Shown here: positions 7,934 to 15,546 of the stretch, piece by piece | Layout of the letters: each line of letters opens with the position of its first letter | How positions within the stretch are numbered: the first letter of the stretch is position 1 | Origin: an uncultured Oscillibacter sp. | GTDB taxonomy: Bacteria > Bacillota > Clostridia > Oscillospirales > Oscillospiraceae | NCBI GenBank assembly: GCA_946494635.1 | Contig: CAMMCS010000008.1 | Coordinates: 1-25,672 of the forward strand | Length of the DNA: 25,672 nucleotides | Direction of reading: 5' to 3' | Translations under genes and position numbers: made by a program | Notes under the pieces: model-generated | Seen by the model: the letters and a program-made list of their open reading frames with translations, nothing else | The model's database searches: none | What the model was told of the DNA's origin: nothing

Positions 7934-8895
7934 TGAATACAATCTCGATCGTTGTGCCCTGCTACAATGAGGAGGCGGCGCTGCCCTATTTCCGGCGGGA
8001 GATCCAGCGGGTGATGGATGAGATGTCCGCCGCCTGCGGCGTATCCTTTGAGGTCCTCTTTGTAAACGACGGCTCGAAGGACGGCACGCTGGAGCTGCTG
8101 CGGCGTTTTGCCGGAGAGGACTCCCGGATGCATTACATTTCCCTCTCCCGGAACTTCGGCAAGGAGTCGGCGCTTTACGCGGGACTGCAGCGGGCCACCG
8201 GAGACTATGTGGCTACCATGGACGCGGATCTGCAGGATCCCCCGTCCCTGCTCCCGGAGATGTACGAGGCGCTGCAGACCGGGGAGTACGAGTCTGTGGC
8301 CACCCGGCGGGTCAGCCGAAAGGGGGAGCCCCCCATCCGCAGCTTTTTCGCCCGGTGCTTCTATAAGCTTATCAACCGCATCTCAGATGCGGACATCGTG
8401 GACGGCGCCCGTGATTTTCGCCTGATGAAGCGCCAGATGGTGGACGCCATTGTGGCCATGGGGGAGTACAACCGCTTCTCCAAGGGCATCTATGGCTGGG
8501 TGGGCTTCCGGACAAAATGGCTGCCCTATGAGAATGTGGAGCGGGTGGCGGGGGAGACCAAGTGGTCCTTCTGGAAGCTCTTCATCTATTCCATCCAGGG
8601 GATCACCGCGTTTTCCACCGCGCCCCTGGCCATTGCGTCCTTCACAGGTGTTCTGCTGTGCTTTGCGGCCTTCCTGATGGTGGTCTATATCATTGTCAAG
8701 ACGCTGCTGTTCGGAGACCCGGTGGGCGGCTGGCCATCCCTGGCGTGCATGGTCATGTTCATGGGCGGCGTCCAGCTGCTGTGCATCGGCATCCTGGGCC
8801 AGTACCTGGCAAAGACGTATCTGGAGACCAAGCACCGCCCAATCTATATCATCGGGGAGACGGATCTGCCGGCTTCTCCCAGGTCGGGAAGCTGA
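7933..8895 (+). CDS. GtrB-like polyprenyl-phosphate glycosyltransferase (GT2)
   Basis: Loads a sugar from a nucleotide donor onto undecaprenyl phosphate on the cytoplasmic face. At 320 residues it matches the GtrB/DPM1-like family. It has a GT2 domain with SIVVPCYNEE at 5-14, NDGSKDGT at 45-52 and the DADLQDPP metal/nucleotide motif at 97-104. Two C-terminal membrane helices (about 233-257 and 270-292) precede a short tail. It overlaps the GT39-like gene by one base, so the two form one unit in which this enzyme makes the lipid-linked sugar and the upstream enzyme uses it. No GtrA-like flippase is present in the window. Confidence 0.9.
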   Translation: MNTISIVVPCYNEEAALPYFRREIQRVMDEMSAACGVSFEVLFVNDGSKDGTLELLRRFAGEDSRMHYISLSRNFGKESALYAGLQRATGDYVATMDADLQDPPSLLPEMYEALQTGEYESVATRRVSRKGEPPIRSFFARCFYKLINRISDADIVDGARDFRLMKRQMVDAIVAMGEYNRFSKGIYGWVGFRTKWLPYENVERVAGETKWSFWKLFIYSIQGITAFSTAPLAIASFTGVLLCFAAFLMVVYIIVKTLLFGDPVGGWPSLACMVMFMGGVQLLCIGILGQYLAKTYLETKHRPIYIIGETDLPASPRSGS

Positions 8896-8996
8896 GAGAA
8901 CAGCGGGGGAAATAAGGCGACCGGTTAGAGGGAGCATGGACATACCCCGCTTCCATGGGCCCCTGCCGCAAAGTGTTTGTGTAGAGGAGAGACTGT

Positions 8997-10430
8997 ATGT
9001 CAGGAATTCTGATCGCCATTGCCGACTTCCTCTGGGGCACGCCCATGACGGTGGTGCTGGTGGGAACCGGTCTGTACCTGAGCATCCGGTTCCGGTTTTA
9101 CTACAACTTCCGGAAGATCGCCTTCAACTGGAAGAACACCTATGGGCGGATGTTCAAAAAGGGCGAGGGCGCCGGCACGATCTCCGGCTTTGCCGCCGCC
9201 TGCACCGCCATGGCAAACACCATCGGCGTGGGCAACATCGGCGGCGTGGCCACCGCCGTGATCTCCGGCGGCCCGGGCGCCCTGTTCTGGATGTGGGTGT
9301 CCAGCCTGCTGGGCATGTCCACCAAGGCCTGTGAGATCATCCTGGGCCAGCGGTTCCGGGTGAAGTACAGCGAGTCCATGGACGAGTATATGTGCGACCG
9401 CTCCTTCGTTATGAAGAATGCCCTGGGATGGAAGAAGGGGGCCGTGGTGCTGTCGGTGGCCTGCTTCCTCCTGGGGCCCTGGACCTGCTGCGTCCAGACG
9501 GAGTCCGTCACCGGCGCCCTGGAACAGACCTTCGGCATTGATCCCATGGTCTCCGCCATCGTGCTGGGGGTCACCTGCTTCATCACCATCGCCGGGGGCC
9601 TCAGGCGGATCTCCACCATCATGGAACGGGTGGTCCCCTTCATGGCGGTGTGCTACATCCTGGGGGGCCTGGGCATCCTGGTCCTCAACTGGTCCATCGT
9701 GCCGGAGGCCTTCGCCCTGATCTTCAAGAGCGCCTTCACCCCCATGGCCGGGGTGGGCGGCTTCGCCGGCGCCACCGCCCGGGACGCCATCCGCTACGGC
9801 ATCGCCCGGGGCCTGTACTCCAATGACGCCGGCACAGGCTACGGGATCATCGCCCACGCCTCCGCCAGGACGGATCACCCGGTGCGCCAGTCCTCCTGGG
9901 GCTGGGGCGAGGTGTTCACCACGTTGATCGTCTGCACGGTGACGGGCCTCTCCATCATCATGACCAACGTGTACATCGACTATCCGGAGGTGGACAGCGC
10001 GGCCCTCACCACCGTGGCCTTTGAGGTGGCCTACGGCCCGGTGGGCGGCATCTTCCTGGCTGCCGCCATCACCATCTTCGCCTGGACCACCATCATCGGC
10101 ATGTACTACAGCTGCGCCAAGTCCGTCAACTACGCCTTCGGCGACACCCTGGCCAACCGCCGGGCCACGCCGGTCTACATGGTCTACTACATGATCCCCT
10201 GCGTGTTCTTCTACAATATCCAGGCGGACGCCCTGTGGGCCATGACGGATCTGCTGTCCGCCGCCTATGTGGCCATCACGCTGCTGTTCATCTTCACCCA
10301 GCAGAAGGAGATCTTCCGGCTGTTCCGGGACTTCTGGGACCGCTACATCCCCGCCAGGGAGCGGGGGGAGAACCCGCCGCCTGTGACCTTCGGTACCATC
10401 GACGAAAAAGCGGAAAAGGAGAGTGTCTGA
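8997..10430 (+). CDS. AGCS-family amino acid:cation (alanine/glycine-type) symporter
   Basis: A 477-residue sodium- or proton-coupled amino acid carrier with about 10-11 membrane helices. Family motifs are clear: NTIGVGNIGGVATAV around 75-90 followed by GGPGALFWMW, and later ARGLYSNDAGTGYG, matching the AGCS signature G-x-x-R-G-x-x-S-N-(E/D)-A-G. GAGGAG lies about 7 bp before the ATG. It is separated from mmuM by only 1 bp, so they form an operon. Alanine and glycine are the known family substrates, but the neighbour suggests methionine, S-methylmethionine or a related sulfur amino acid. No clear promoter or SAM/T-box leader is seen in the 101 bp upstream. Confidence 0.92.
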   Translation: MSGILIAIADFLWGTPMTVVLVGTGLYLSIRFRFYYNFRKIAFNWKNTYGRMFKKGEGAGTISGFAAACTAMANTIGVGNIGGVATAVISGGPGALFWMWVSSLLGMSTKACEIILGQRFRVKYSESMDEYMCDRSFVMKNALGWKKGAVVLSVACFLLGPWTCCVQTESVTGALEQTFGIDPMVSAIVLGVTCFITIAGGLRRISTIMERVVPFMAVCYILGGLGILVLNWSIVPEAFALIFKSAFTPMAGVGGFAGATARDAIRYGIARGLYSNDAGTGYGIIAHASARTDHPVRQSSWGWGEVFTTLIVCTVTGLSIIMTNVYIDYPEVDSAALTTVAFEVAYGPVGGIFLAAAITIFAWTTIIGMYYSCAKSVNYAFGDTLANRRATPVYMVYYMIPCVFFYNIQADALWAMTDLLSAAYVAITLLFIFTQQKEIFRLFRDFWDRYIPARERGENPPPVTFGTIDEKAEKESV

Positions 10431-10431
10431 C

Positions 10432-11388
10432 ATGACGCGCACGACGTTGCAGGAGACTTTGGAAAAGACCGGCATCCTGGTCATCGACGGCTCCATGTCC
10501 ACAGCGCTGGAGCAGCTGGGCTGCGACCTGAACGACAGCCTCTGGACCGCCAAGGCCCTGGATCAGCAGCCGGAGCTGGTGGAGCAGGTACACGAGAACT
10601 ACTTTGACGCCGGCGCCGACTGCGGCATCACCTGCAGCTACCAGGCCACCATTCCCGGCCTCATGGCCAAGGGCCACACCCTGGCGGAGGCGGAGGGCCT
10701 CATCACCCGATCCGTGGAGCTGTTTCTGGAGGCCCGGGAGCGCTGGTGGCAGCGGGAGGGCCGGGCGGCCGGCCGGGCCTGGCCGCTGTGCCTGGCGGGC
10801 ATCGGCCCCTACGGCGCCTACCTGGCGGACGGCTCCGAGTACCGGGGGAACTATGGTGTCAGTGACGACGTGCTCCGGGACTTCCACAAGCGGCGGATGG
10901 AGCTTTTGTGGAACGCCGGCGCGGATATTCTGCTGATCGAGACCCAGCCCTCTCTCCTGGAGGCGAGGATCGAGCTGTCCATCGCGGAGGAGCTGGGGGC
11001 GGAGTCCTGGGTCAGCTTCTCCTGCAGGGACGGCAGCCATATCCACGAGGGAGACCGTATCCGGGACTGCGCCGCAGAGCTGGAAAAGGAGTTTCCCCGC
11101 CTGCGGATGATCGGCGTCAACTGCACGCCGCCCCAGTTTGTGGAGCACCTGATCGGGGAGCTGAAGGCGGGCTGCGGCCTGCCGGTGGCAGTGTACCCCA
11201 ACAGCGGGGAGACGTATGACCCCTCTACCAAGACCTGGCACGGCAGCCGGGACGGCCTGGCCTTCGGCGACTACGCCCGCCGGTGGATGCGCTCTGGAGC
11301 CAGCGCCGTAGGCGGCTGCTGCCGGACGGTGGACAGCCACATCCGGGAGGTGGTCAAGGCCCGGGAGCTGTTCCGGAAGCTGGGCTGA
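10432..11388 (+). CDS. mmuM: Homocysteine S-methyltransferase (MmuM-like)
   Basis: Transfers a methyl group, in characterised relatives from S-methylmethionine or S-adenosylmethionine, to homocysteine to give methionine. The protein has 318 residues and a zinc-dependent TIM barrel. Visible motifs are LVIDGSMSTALEQLG (16-30), ITCSYQATIPG (66-76), GIGPYGAYLADGSEYRGNYG, LLIETQPSLLEA, the zinc cysteine in GVNCTPPQF and the two zinc cysteines in VGGCCRT at 296-297. ATG 10432 is chosen because AAGGAG lies about 10 bp upstream; the GTG at 10423 would sit on the binding site. It directly follows the AGCS transporter. It lacks cobalamin domains, so it is not MetH. Confidence 0.93.
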   Translation: MTRTTLQETLEKTGILVIDGSMSTALEQLGCDLNDSLWTAKALDQQPELVEQVHENYFDAGADCGITCSYQATIPGLMAKGHTLAEAEGLITRSVELFLEARERWWQREGRAAGRAWPLCLAGIGPYGAYLADGSEYRGNYGVSDDVLRDFHKRRMELLWNAGADILLIETQPSLLEARIELSIAEELGAESWVSFSCRDGSHIHEGDRIRDCAAELEKEFPRLRMIGVNCTPPQFVEHLIGELKAGCGLPVAVYPNSGETYDPSTKTWHGSRDGLAFGDYARRWMRSGASAVGGCCRTVDSHIREVVKARELFRKLG

Positions 11389-11424
11389 CAGCGGGAAGAC
11401 AGCCAGGCAGGAGGGCAGGGCGCC

Positions 11425-11460
11425 AAAAGCGGAAGGCCGGCAGGATGCCGGCGGCTTTTA
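11425..11460 (+). terminator. Short terminator-like hairpin after mmuM
   Basis: GCCGGC-AGGAT-GCCGGC (11436-11452) is flanked by AAAAGC on the left and GGCTTTTA on the right. It is a modest intrinsic terminator candidate about 40 bp after the mmuM stop. Confidence 0.45.
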
Positions 11461-11505
11461 TAAGGCGGCCGGCCCGCCTTTCCGAAGGGATCTGATAAGA
11501 CGCGC

Positions 11506-11556
11506 TCCGCCCCGTGGGAGGAAGAATCCTCCCACGGGGCGGAATTTTCTTTTTTC
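11506..11556 (+). terminator. Strong intrinsic terminator between the convergent mmuM and vanT
   Basis: A perfect 17-bp stem (11506-11522 with 11527-11543), loop AGAA, then ATTTTCTTTTTT on the plus strand. In the opposite direction only the hairpin, without a T-tract, follows vanT, so it may terminate both transcripts with different efficiency. Confidence 0.9.
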
Positions 11557-11568
11557 GCAGGACAGGGC

Positions 11569-13638
11569 TCAGGGCGCTTCCGCCACCATCACCGGAAGCC
11601 GCGCCCCCAGCCTGGAGAGCAGCTCATTGGTGATGGTGCCGCACTGCTCCGCCACCGCTTCGGCCCGGATCTCCTGGCCAAGCTCCCGGCCGATCAGGGT
11701 CACCACGTCGCCGGGGGCGACAGTGTCCAGCTCTGTCACATCCACCAGCAGCTGATCCATGCACATCCGGCCTACCATGGGGCACCGGCGGCCCCGGAGC
11801 AGAACCTCTCCGCCCCGCTGGGGCAGATCCCGGGGCAGGCCGTCGCCATAGCCGATGGTCACCACCGCCAGACGGGTCTTCCGGTGGGCGTGAAAGGCCA
11901 GGTCGTACCCGGCGGCATCCCCCGGCTCCAGATGCCGCACGCTGGCCACCCGGGCCCGGAGGGACAGCACCGGCCGCAGGTCCAGCGCCCGCTGGACCGG
12001 GGCCCCGCCGCTGCGGACGCCATACAGGGCGATGCCTGCCCGGGCGTAGCCACAGGGCTGGGGCGGCAGGTTCCAGATGCCGTAGCTGGCCTGGACGTGG
12101 ATGGCGCCGGGGTCGTATCCGGCCGCCCGCATCCAGTCCACGGTCTCGTAAAAGGCCGCCAGCTGGCGCTGGGTATAGGCGGTGTCCGCCGCCGTCAGGC
12201 TGTCCGCCACGCAAAGGTGGGAGAAGGTGCCCGTGATCCGCAGATGGGGCAGGCGGTACATGGCGGCGATGGCCCCCCGGTCCCCCGCCGGGATGCCCAG
12301 CCGGTGCATCCCGGTGTCCAGGGCCAGGTGGGCCTGGAGATGGACGCCTTGGGCGTCCAGGGCCCGGCCGTGGTCTGCGTCCGCCACCGTCTGGGTCAGG
12401 CGCCACCGGGCCAGCAGGGGCGCGTCCTCCGGCCGGGTGCAGCCCAAAATCAGGATCGTCCCCCGGATGCCGGCCTTTCGCAGCGCCACGCCCTCGGACA
12501 GACAGGCCACGGCAAAGGCCCGGACGCCGGATTTCCAGAGCCGCCGGCACACGGGGACCGCCCCGTGGCCGTAGGCGTCCGCCTTTACCACGGCCATCAG
12601 CTTCTGCCCGGGCGACAGGGCCTTTTGGAGGACACCGGCGTTGTGGGCCAGGGCTTCCAGATCCACCTCCCGCCAGGCCCGGGCGGTGGGCGGGAGCCGT
12701 TGGGGCGCCAGGGCCAGCACGGCGGCGGACAGGGCGAGGGAGAGGGCCAGCACGGCGCAGAAGTGGCCCAGGCTGTTCGCCACCAGCAGCCGCTCCGCCC
12801 CCAGCAGCTCCGCCACGAAGCGCACCAGCACGATGCACCAGGGGTGGATGATATAAACCAGGGCCGAAAGCCGCCGGGCGATCCGGCCCTCTCCCTGATT
12901 AGCCCCCAGCAGGGCGGAGAAGAGGAAGAGCATCACCAGCGGCAAAAAGAGGTACATGCTGTCGTGCCGCTGGACACCCAGGCCGCGGAGCCACAGCGCC
13001 TCGCCGCTCATGGCAGCCAGAGAGAGCAGGAACCCTGCCAGCGTGGCCCGGCGGGAGAACCGCCGTCCCGCCGCCCCCAGCAGCAGGAACAGCGGTACAT
13101 AGAACAGCCCGTTCCGGGTGTAGGAGAACACCTGGAAGAAGGCGCTGTACGCCGTCTCCAGGGCCGGGATTTGGGCTGCCAGCCCATAATAGCTGTCGCC
13201 GCCCAGCCCCACGAGGTACAGCACCCCCGCCGCCGGCAGGGCGATCCGCAGCCCCCGCCGCCGGAGCTGCCAGGCGATGGGGACGCCCAGCAGCAGGCCC
13301 GGGAAGTACCACAGGTGGTAGAAGGTGCCGTCCGTCACCAGCCGCCGGAGAAAATCCCCGTCCAGCTGTCCGGCGTAGAGGTTCAGGGGCAGGTACAGCA
13401 GCGCGCAGACGCCGTACAGCAGCGCCGTTTTTCTCCAGAAGGCCCGGACGGTGCGCCAGCCCTTTTGGCCCAGGAAATACCCGCTGACCATCAGGAAGAA
13501 GGGCACCGCCACCCGTCCCAGCACCCGGGCGAGATAGAAGTCCCCCAGGGCCGTGTAGGTGGTCAGGGGCGAGGTGTGGATGGCCACCACCAGCACCGCC
13601 GCCAGCAGGCGGAAGCGGTCCAGGGCCGGGCGCCTCAT
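11569..13638 (-). CDS. vanT: VanT-type membrane-bound serine racemase
   Basis: Makes D-serine for D-Ala-D-Ser synthesis. The 689-residue protein has the two-part VanT architecture. An N-terminal acyltransferase-3-like membrane region (about 1-312, roughly ten helices) is thought to handle L-serine uptake. A C-terminal PLP-dependent alanine-racemase fold (about 320-689) follows. The PLP lysine is K352 in VVKADAYGHGA; IGYGDGLPRD and RMCMDQLLVDVT are also present. Near the C-terminus the motif TITNELLSRLG places Asn671 where alanine racemases have the active-site Tyr (TISYE), the change reported for VanT. It overlaps vanXY by 4 bp (ATGA) and is last in the cluster. Confidence 0.93.
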   Translation of the reverse strand: MRRPALDRFRLLAAVLVVAIHTSPLTTYTALGDFYLARVLGRVAVPFFLMVSGYFLGQKGWRTVRAFWRKTALLYGVCALLYLPLNLYAGQLDGDFLRRLVTDGTFYHLWYFPGLLLGVPIAWQLRRRGLRIALPAAGVLYLVGLGGDSYYGLAAQIPALETAYSAFFQVFSYTRNGLFYVPLFLLLGAAGRRFSRRATLAGFLLSLAAMSGEALWLRGLGVQRHDSMYLFLPLVMLFLFSALLGANQGEGRIARRLSALVYIIHPWCIVLVRFVAELLGAERLLVANSLGHFCAVLALSLALSAAVLALAPQRLPPTARAWREVDLEALAHNAGVLQKALSPGQKLMAVVKADAYGHGAVPVCRRLWKSGVRAFAVACLSEGVALRKAGIRGTILILGCTRPEDAPLLARWRLTQTVADADHGRALDAQGVHLQAHLALDTGMHRLGIPAGDRGAIAAMYRLPHLRITGTFSHLCVADSLTAADTAYTQRQLAAFYETVDWMRAAGYDPGAIHVQASYGIWNLPPQPCGYARAGIALYGVRSGGAPVQRALDLRPVLSLRARVASVRHLEPGDAAGYDLAFHAHRKTRLAVVTIGYGDGLPRDLPQRGGEVLLRGRRCPMVGRMCMDQLLVDVTELDTVAPGDVVTLIGRELGQEIRAEAVAEQCGTITNELLSRLGARLPVMVAEAP

Positions 13639-14378
13639 GCGGGCCGCCCCCAGGCGGTGACGATGAACCCTCCTGCGTTATCGCCGGAGACCTGGCAGCA
13701 GCCGTCGGGCAGCTGGATCTCCGTCTCCTCCCCGGCGCAGGGGACGTAGAACACCTGGGCCAGCCGCCCGTCCGGCAGCGGGCAGGAGCGGGGCCGCTGC
13801 CGGAGGAAGTCCCCGTACTCCTCCAGGCACAGGCCGTTTTCCTCCATCAGCCGGGCGTGGGGCGCGCCCACATAGCGGAAGTGCCAGGGCTCCTCGGCGA
13901 TGCCGGTGAGGGATTCCTTCTCCCGCCGGTACCGCTGGATGAAGCCGTAGGCGGCCGCCGCTTTGCGGAAGGCTCCGCAGATTCCGTCATAAGGGAAGGC
14001 CGGGCGGATGAAGTCGATCACCCCGGCGGCCCTGCCCAGGTCGATGGCGAGGCCCGTCTGGTGCTCGCTGCACCCGGGATAGGCCACATACTTGCGGGTG
14101 AAGTCCGGGCCGCTCTCCGCCAGGGTGTCGTCCCAGATGCGCTGCTGCTCCTCCTGGCTCCGCCAGCCGGAGACGGGGACGATCTCCGCCCCGCCCCGGA
14201 CCCGCTGGATGCAGGCCGTCAGCAGCCGGGCGGCCTGCCGGTCCAGCAGGATGTCCGGGTGGCCGCCGTCCACGGCGGTCAAACCCTCTCCGGCGGCGGT
14301 CCTCAGCGGATGCCGCCGGTTCACCAGCGCCAGGGGCCCGGTGAAGCTCTGTTCTCTGGAAAGCCGCACGGTCCTCAT
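13635..14378 (-). CDS. vanXY: VanXY-type D,D-dipeptidase/D,D-carboxypeptidase
   Basis: Removes D-Ala-D-Ala dipeptide and the terminal D-Ala of precursors so that only D-Ala-D-Ser ends remain. At 247 residues it belongs to the VanY/peptidase M15B family. Zinc ligands are H106 and D113 in CSEHQTGLAIDLG and H166 in EPWHF, with E163 as catalytic base; PVSGWRSQEEQQRIW (68-82) is also typical. No signal peptide or anchoring helix is visible, consistent with a cytoplasmic VanXY rather than a membrane VanY. A C-terminal extension of about 40 residues (205-247) beyond the peptidase core looks like a small beta-rich tail. ATGA overlaps occur with both vanG and vanT. Confidence 0.92.
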   Translation of the reverse strand: MRTVRLSREQSFTGPLALVNRRHPLRTAAGEGLTAVDGGHPDILLDRQAARLLTACIQRVRGGAEIVPVSGWRSQEEQQRIWDDTLAESGPDFTRKYVAYPGCSEHQTGLAIDLGRAAGVIDFIRPAFPYDGICGAFRKAAAAYGFIQRYRREKESLTGIAEEPWHFRYVGAPHARLMEENGLCLEEYGDFLRQRPRSCPLPDGRLAQVFYVPCAGEETEIQLPDGCCQVSGDNAGGFIVTAWGRPA

Positions 14379-15415
14379 GCACCCACCCCCAATTCGATCA
14401 GGCGGGTGATGAGACGGCCGAAGTCCCAGCCCGCGGCGGCCATCATGCCGGGATAGCGGCTGTGGGCGGTGAAGCCGGGGATGGTGTTCACCTCGTTGAA
14501 GACGATCTCCCCCTCCGGCGTCAGGAACAGGTCTACCCGGGCGAACACCCGGCAGTCCAGCGCCCGGTAGACGGTCTTGGCTGCCTCCTGGATCTCCGCC
14601 GCCTTCTCCGGGGAGATGCGGGCGGGGCAGTGGATGCGGGAGGTGATCAGGCCGTACTTCTCCGTGTAGTCGAAGAAGCCGTCCGTGAGTTCGATCTCGT
14701 CCACCGCCCCCACGGTCAGCTCGTCGCTGCCCATGACGGCGCAGCCCACCTCAAAGCCGGGGACGGCCTCCTCCAGCAGGATCTCCCGGTCATGGGCGAA
14801 GGCCGTCCAGACGGCATCGGGCAGCTGGCCCGGGCCCTCTACCCGGGAGACGCCGAAGGAGGATCCGGCCCGCACGGGCTTCACAAAGAGCGGGTAGCCC
14901 AGCTCCTCTGCCGCCCGGGCCATCTGGGGCAGGACGGCGTCACGGCGGAACAGGCGGCTCCGGGGCACCCGCACCCCCGCCAGGGCCGCCAGCTTGTGGG
15001 CCCGGTCCTTGTCCATGCACAGGGCACTGGACAGGGCGCCGCTGCCCACGATGGGGGCGCCCATCAGCTCCAGCATGCCCTGGACGGTGCCGTCCTCCCC
15101 GTTTTTGCCGTGGAGGATGGGAAACGCCGCGTCAAACCCCTCGCTTCTGCCGGACCCGTCCAGCCACAGCAGCCGCCGGTCTCCCCGGTCCAGGGACAGG
15201 GCGCAGGGCACGCAGTCCGGCTGGGTCTCCCAGTCTCCGGCCTCAAAATGGGTCAAGGAGCCGTTGTACCGCAGCCAGCGGCCCTCCCGGGTGATGCCCA
15301 CCGTCAGGGGCGTGAACCGGCTCCGGTCCAGATGGCTCAGCACGCCGTGGGCGGACTGCAGCGATACCTCATATTCGGTGGAGCAGCCGCCCAGCAGCAC
15401 CAGAATCGTCTGCAT
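14375..15415 (-). CDS. vanG: VanG-type D-alanine--D-serine ligase
   Basis: ATP-grasp ligase joining D-Ala to D-Ser, giving precursors with low vancomycin affinity. It has 346 residues. Motifs are LLGGCSTEYEVSLQSA (7-22), FPILHGKNGEDGTVQG (98-113), FVKPVRAGSSFGVS (177-190), EKYGLITSRIHCPARI (252-267) and NEVNTIPGFTAHSRYP (307-322). The EKYxLxTSxIHxPA segment resembles the omega loop of VanC/VanE/VanG ligases rather than the D-lactate ligases VanA/VanB. Neighbouring vanXY and vanT support D-Ser specificity. ATG 15415 has GGGAGG about 8 bp upstream; the longer form to 15478 would be translated through a hairpin. Confidence 0.93.
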   Translation of the reverse strand: MQTILVLLGGCSTEYEVSLQSAHGVLSHLDRSRFTPLTVGITREGRWLRYNGSLTHFEAGDWETQPDCVPCALSLDRGDRRLLWLDGSGRSEGFDAAFPILHGKNGEDGTVQGMLELMGAPIVGSGALSSALCMDKDRAHKLAALAGVRVPRSRLFRRDAVLPQMARAAEELGYPLFVKPVRAGSSFGVSRVEGPGQLPDAVWTAFAHDREILLEEAVPGFEVGCAVMGSDELTVGAVDEIELTDGFFDYTEKYGLITSRIHCPARISPEKAAEIQEAAKTVYRALDCRVFARVDLFLTPEGEIVFNEVNTIPGFTAHSRYPGMMAAAGWDFGRLITRLIELGVGA

Positions 15416-15438
15416 GGAATCAACCTCCCAAAATGGCG

Positions 15439-15487
15439 AAAACCGCCTTGATTTGTTACGATCATCGTAGCAAAACAAGGCGGTTTT
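15439..15487 (-). promoter_or_regulatory. Long hairpin in the vanS-vanG gap containing paired VanR-like boxes
   Basis: The two 24-base arms around a single central base (15463) pair at 22 of 24 positions. The outer part AAAACCGCCTTG/CAAGGCGGTTTT is perfect and is followed by TTTT on the minus strand and TTTTTG on the plus strand. The inner part is an inverted repeat of TCGTA(A/G)CAAA with a 3-bp spacer, close to the published VanR consensus TCGTANGAAA. It may be a VanR operator, an attenuator or vanRS terminator, or both. Only about 10 bp separate it from the vanG ribosome binding site. Confidence 0.7.
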
Positions 15488-15546
15488 TGTTTTCAGGTTT
15501 CCATGAGGAGTTCCTGCAGATCCATTGTGAAATTCTTGCGATTTTC

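Noticed and set aside
9000..10553. 517-residue minus-strand frame opposite the AGCS symporter
   Set aside because: His/Gly/Asp-rich antisense shadow; the plus-strand product has clear family motifs.
11569..13638. Housekeeping alanine racemase
   Set aside because: The N-terminal membrane domain, the Tyr-to-Asn change and vanG/vanXY neighbours indicate VanT.
11884..13749. 621-residue plus-strand frame opposite vanT
   Set aside because: Pro/Gln/His-rich antisense shadow of the GC-rich VanT coding sequence, with no motifs.
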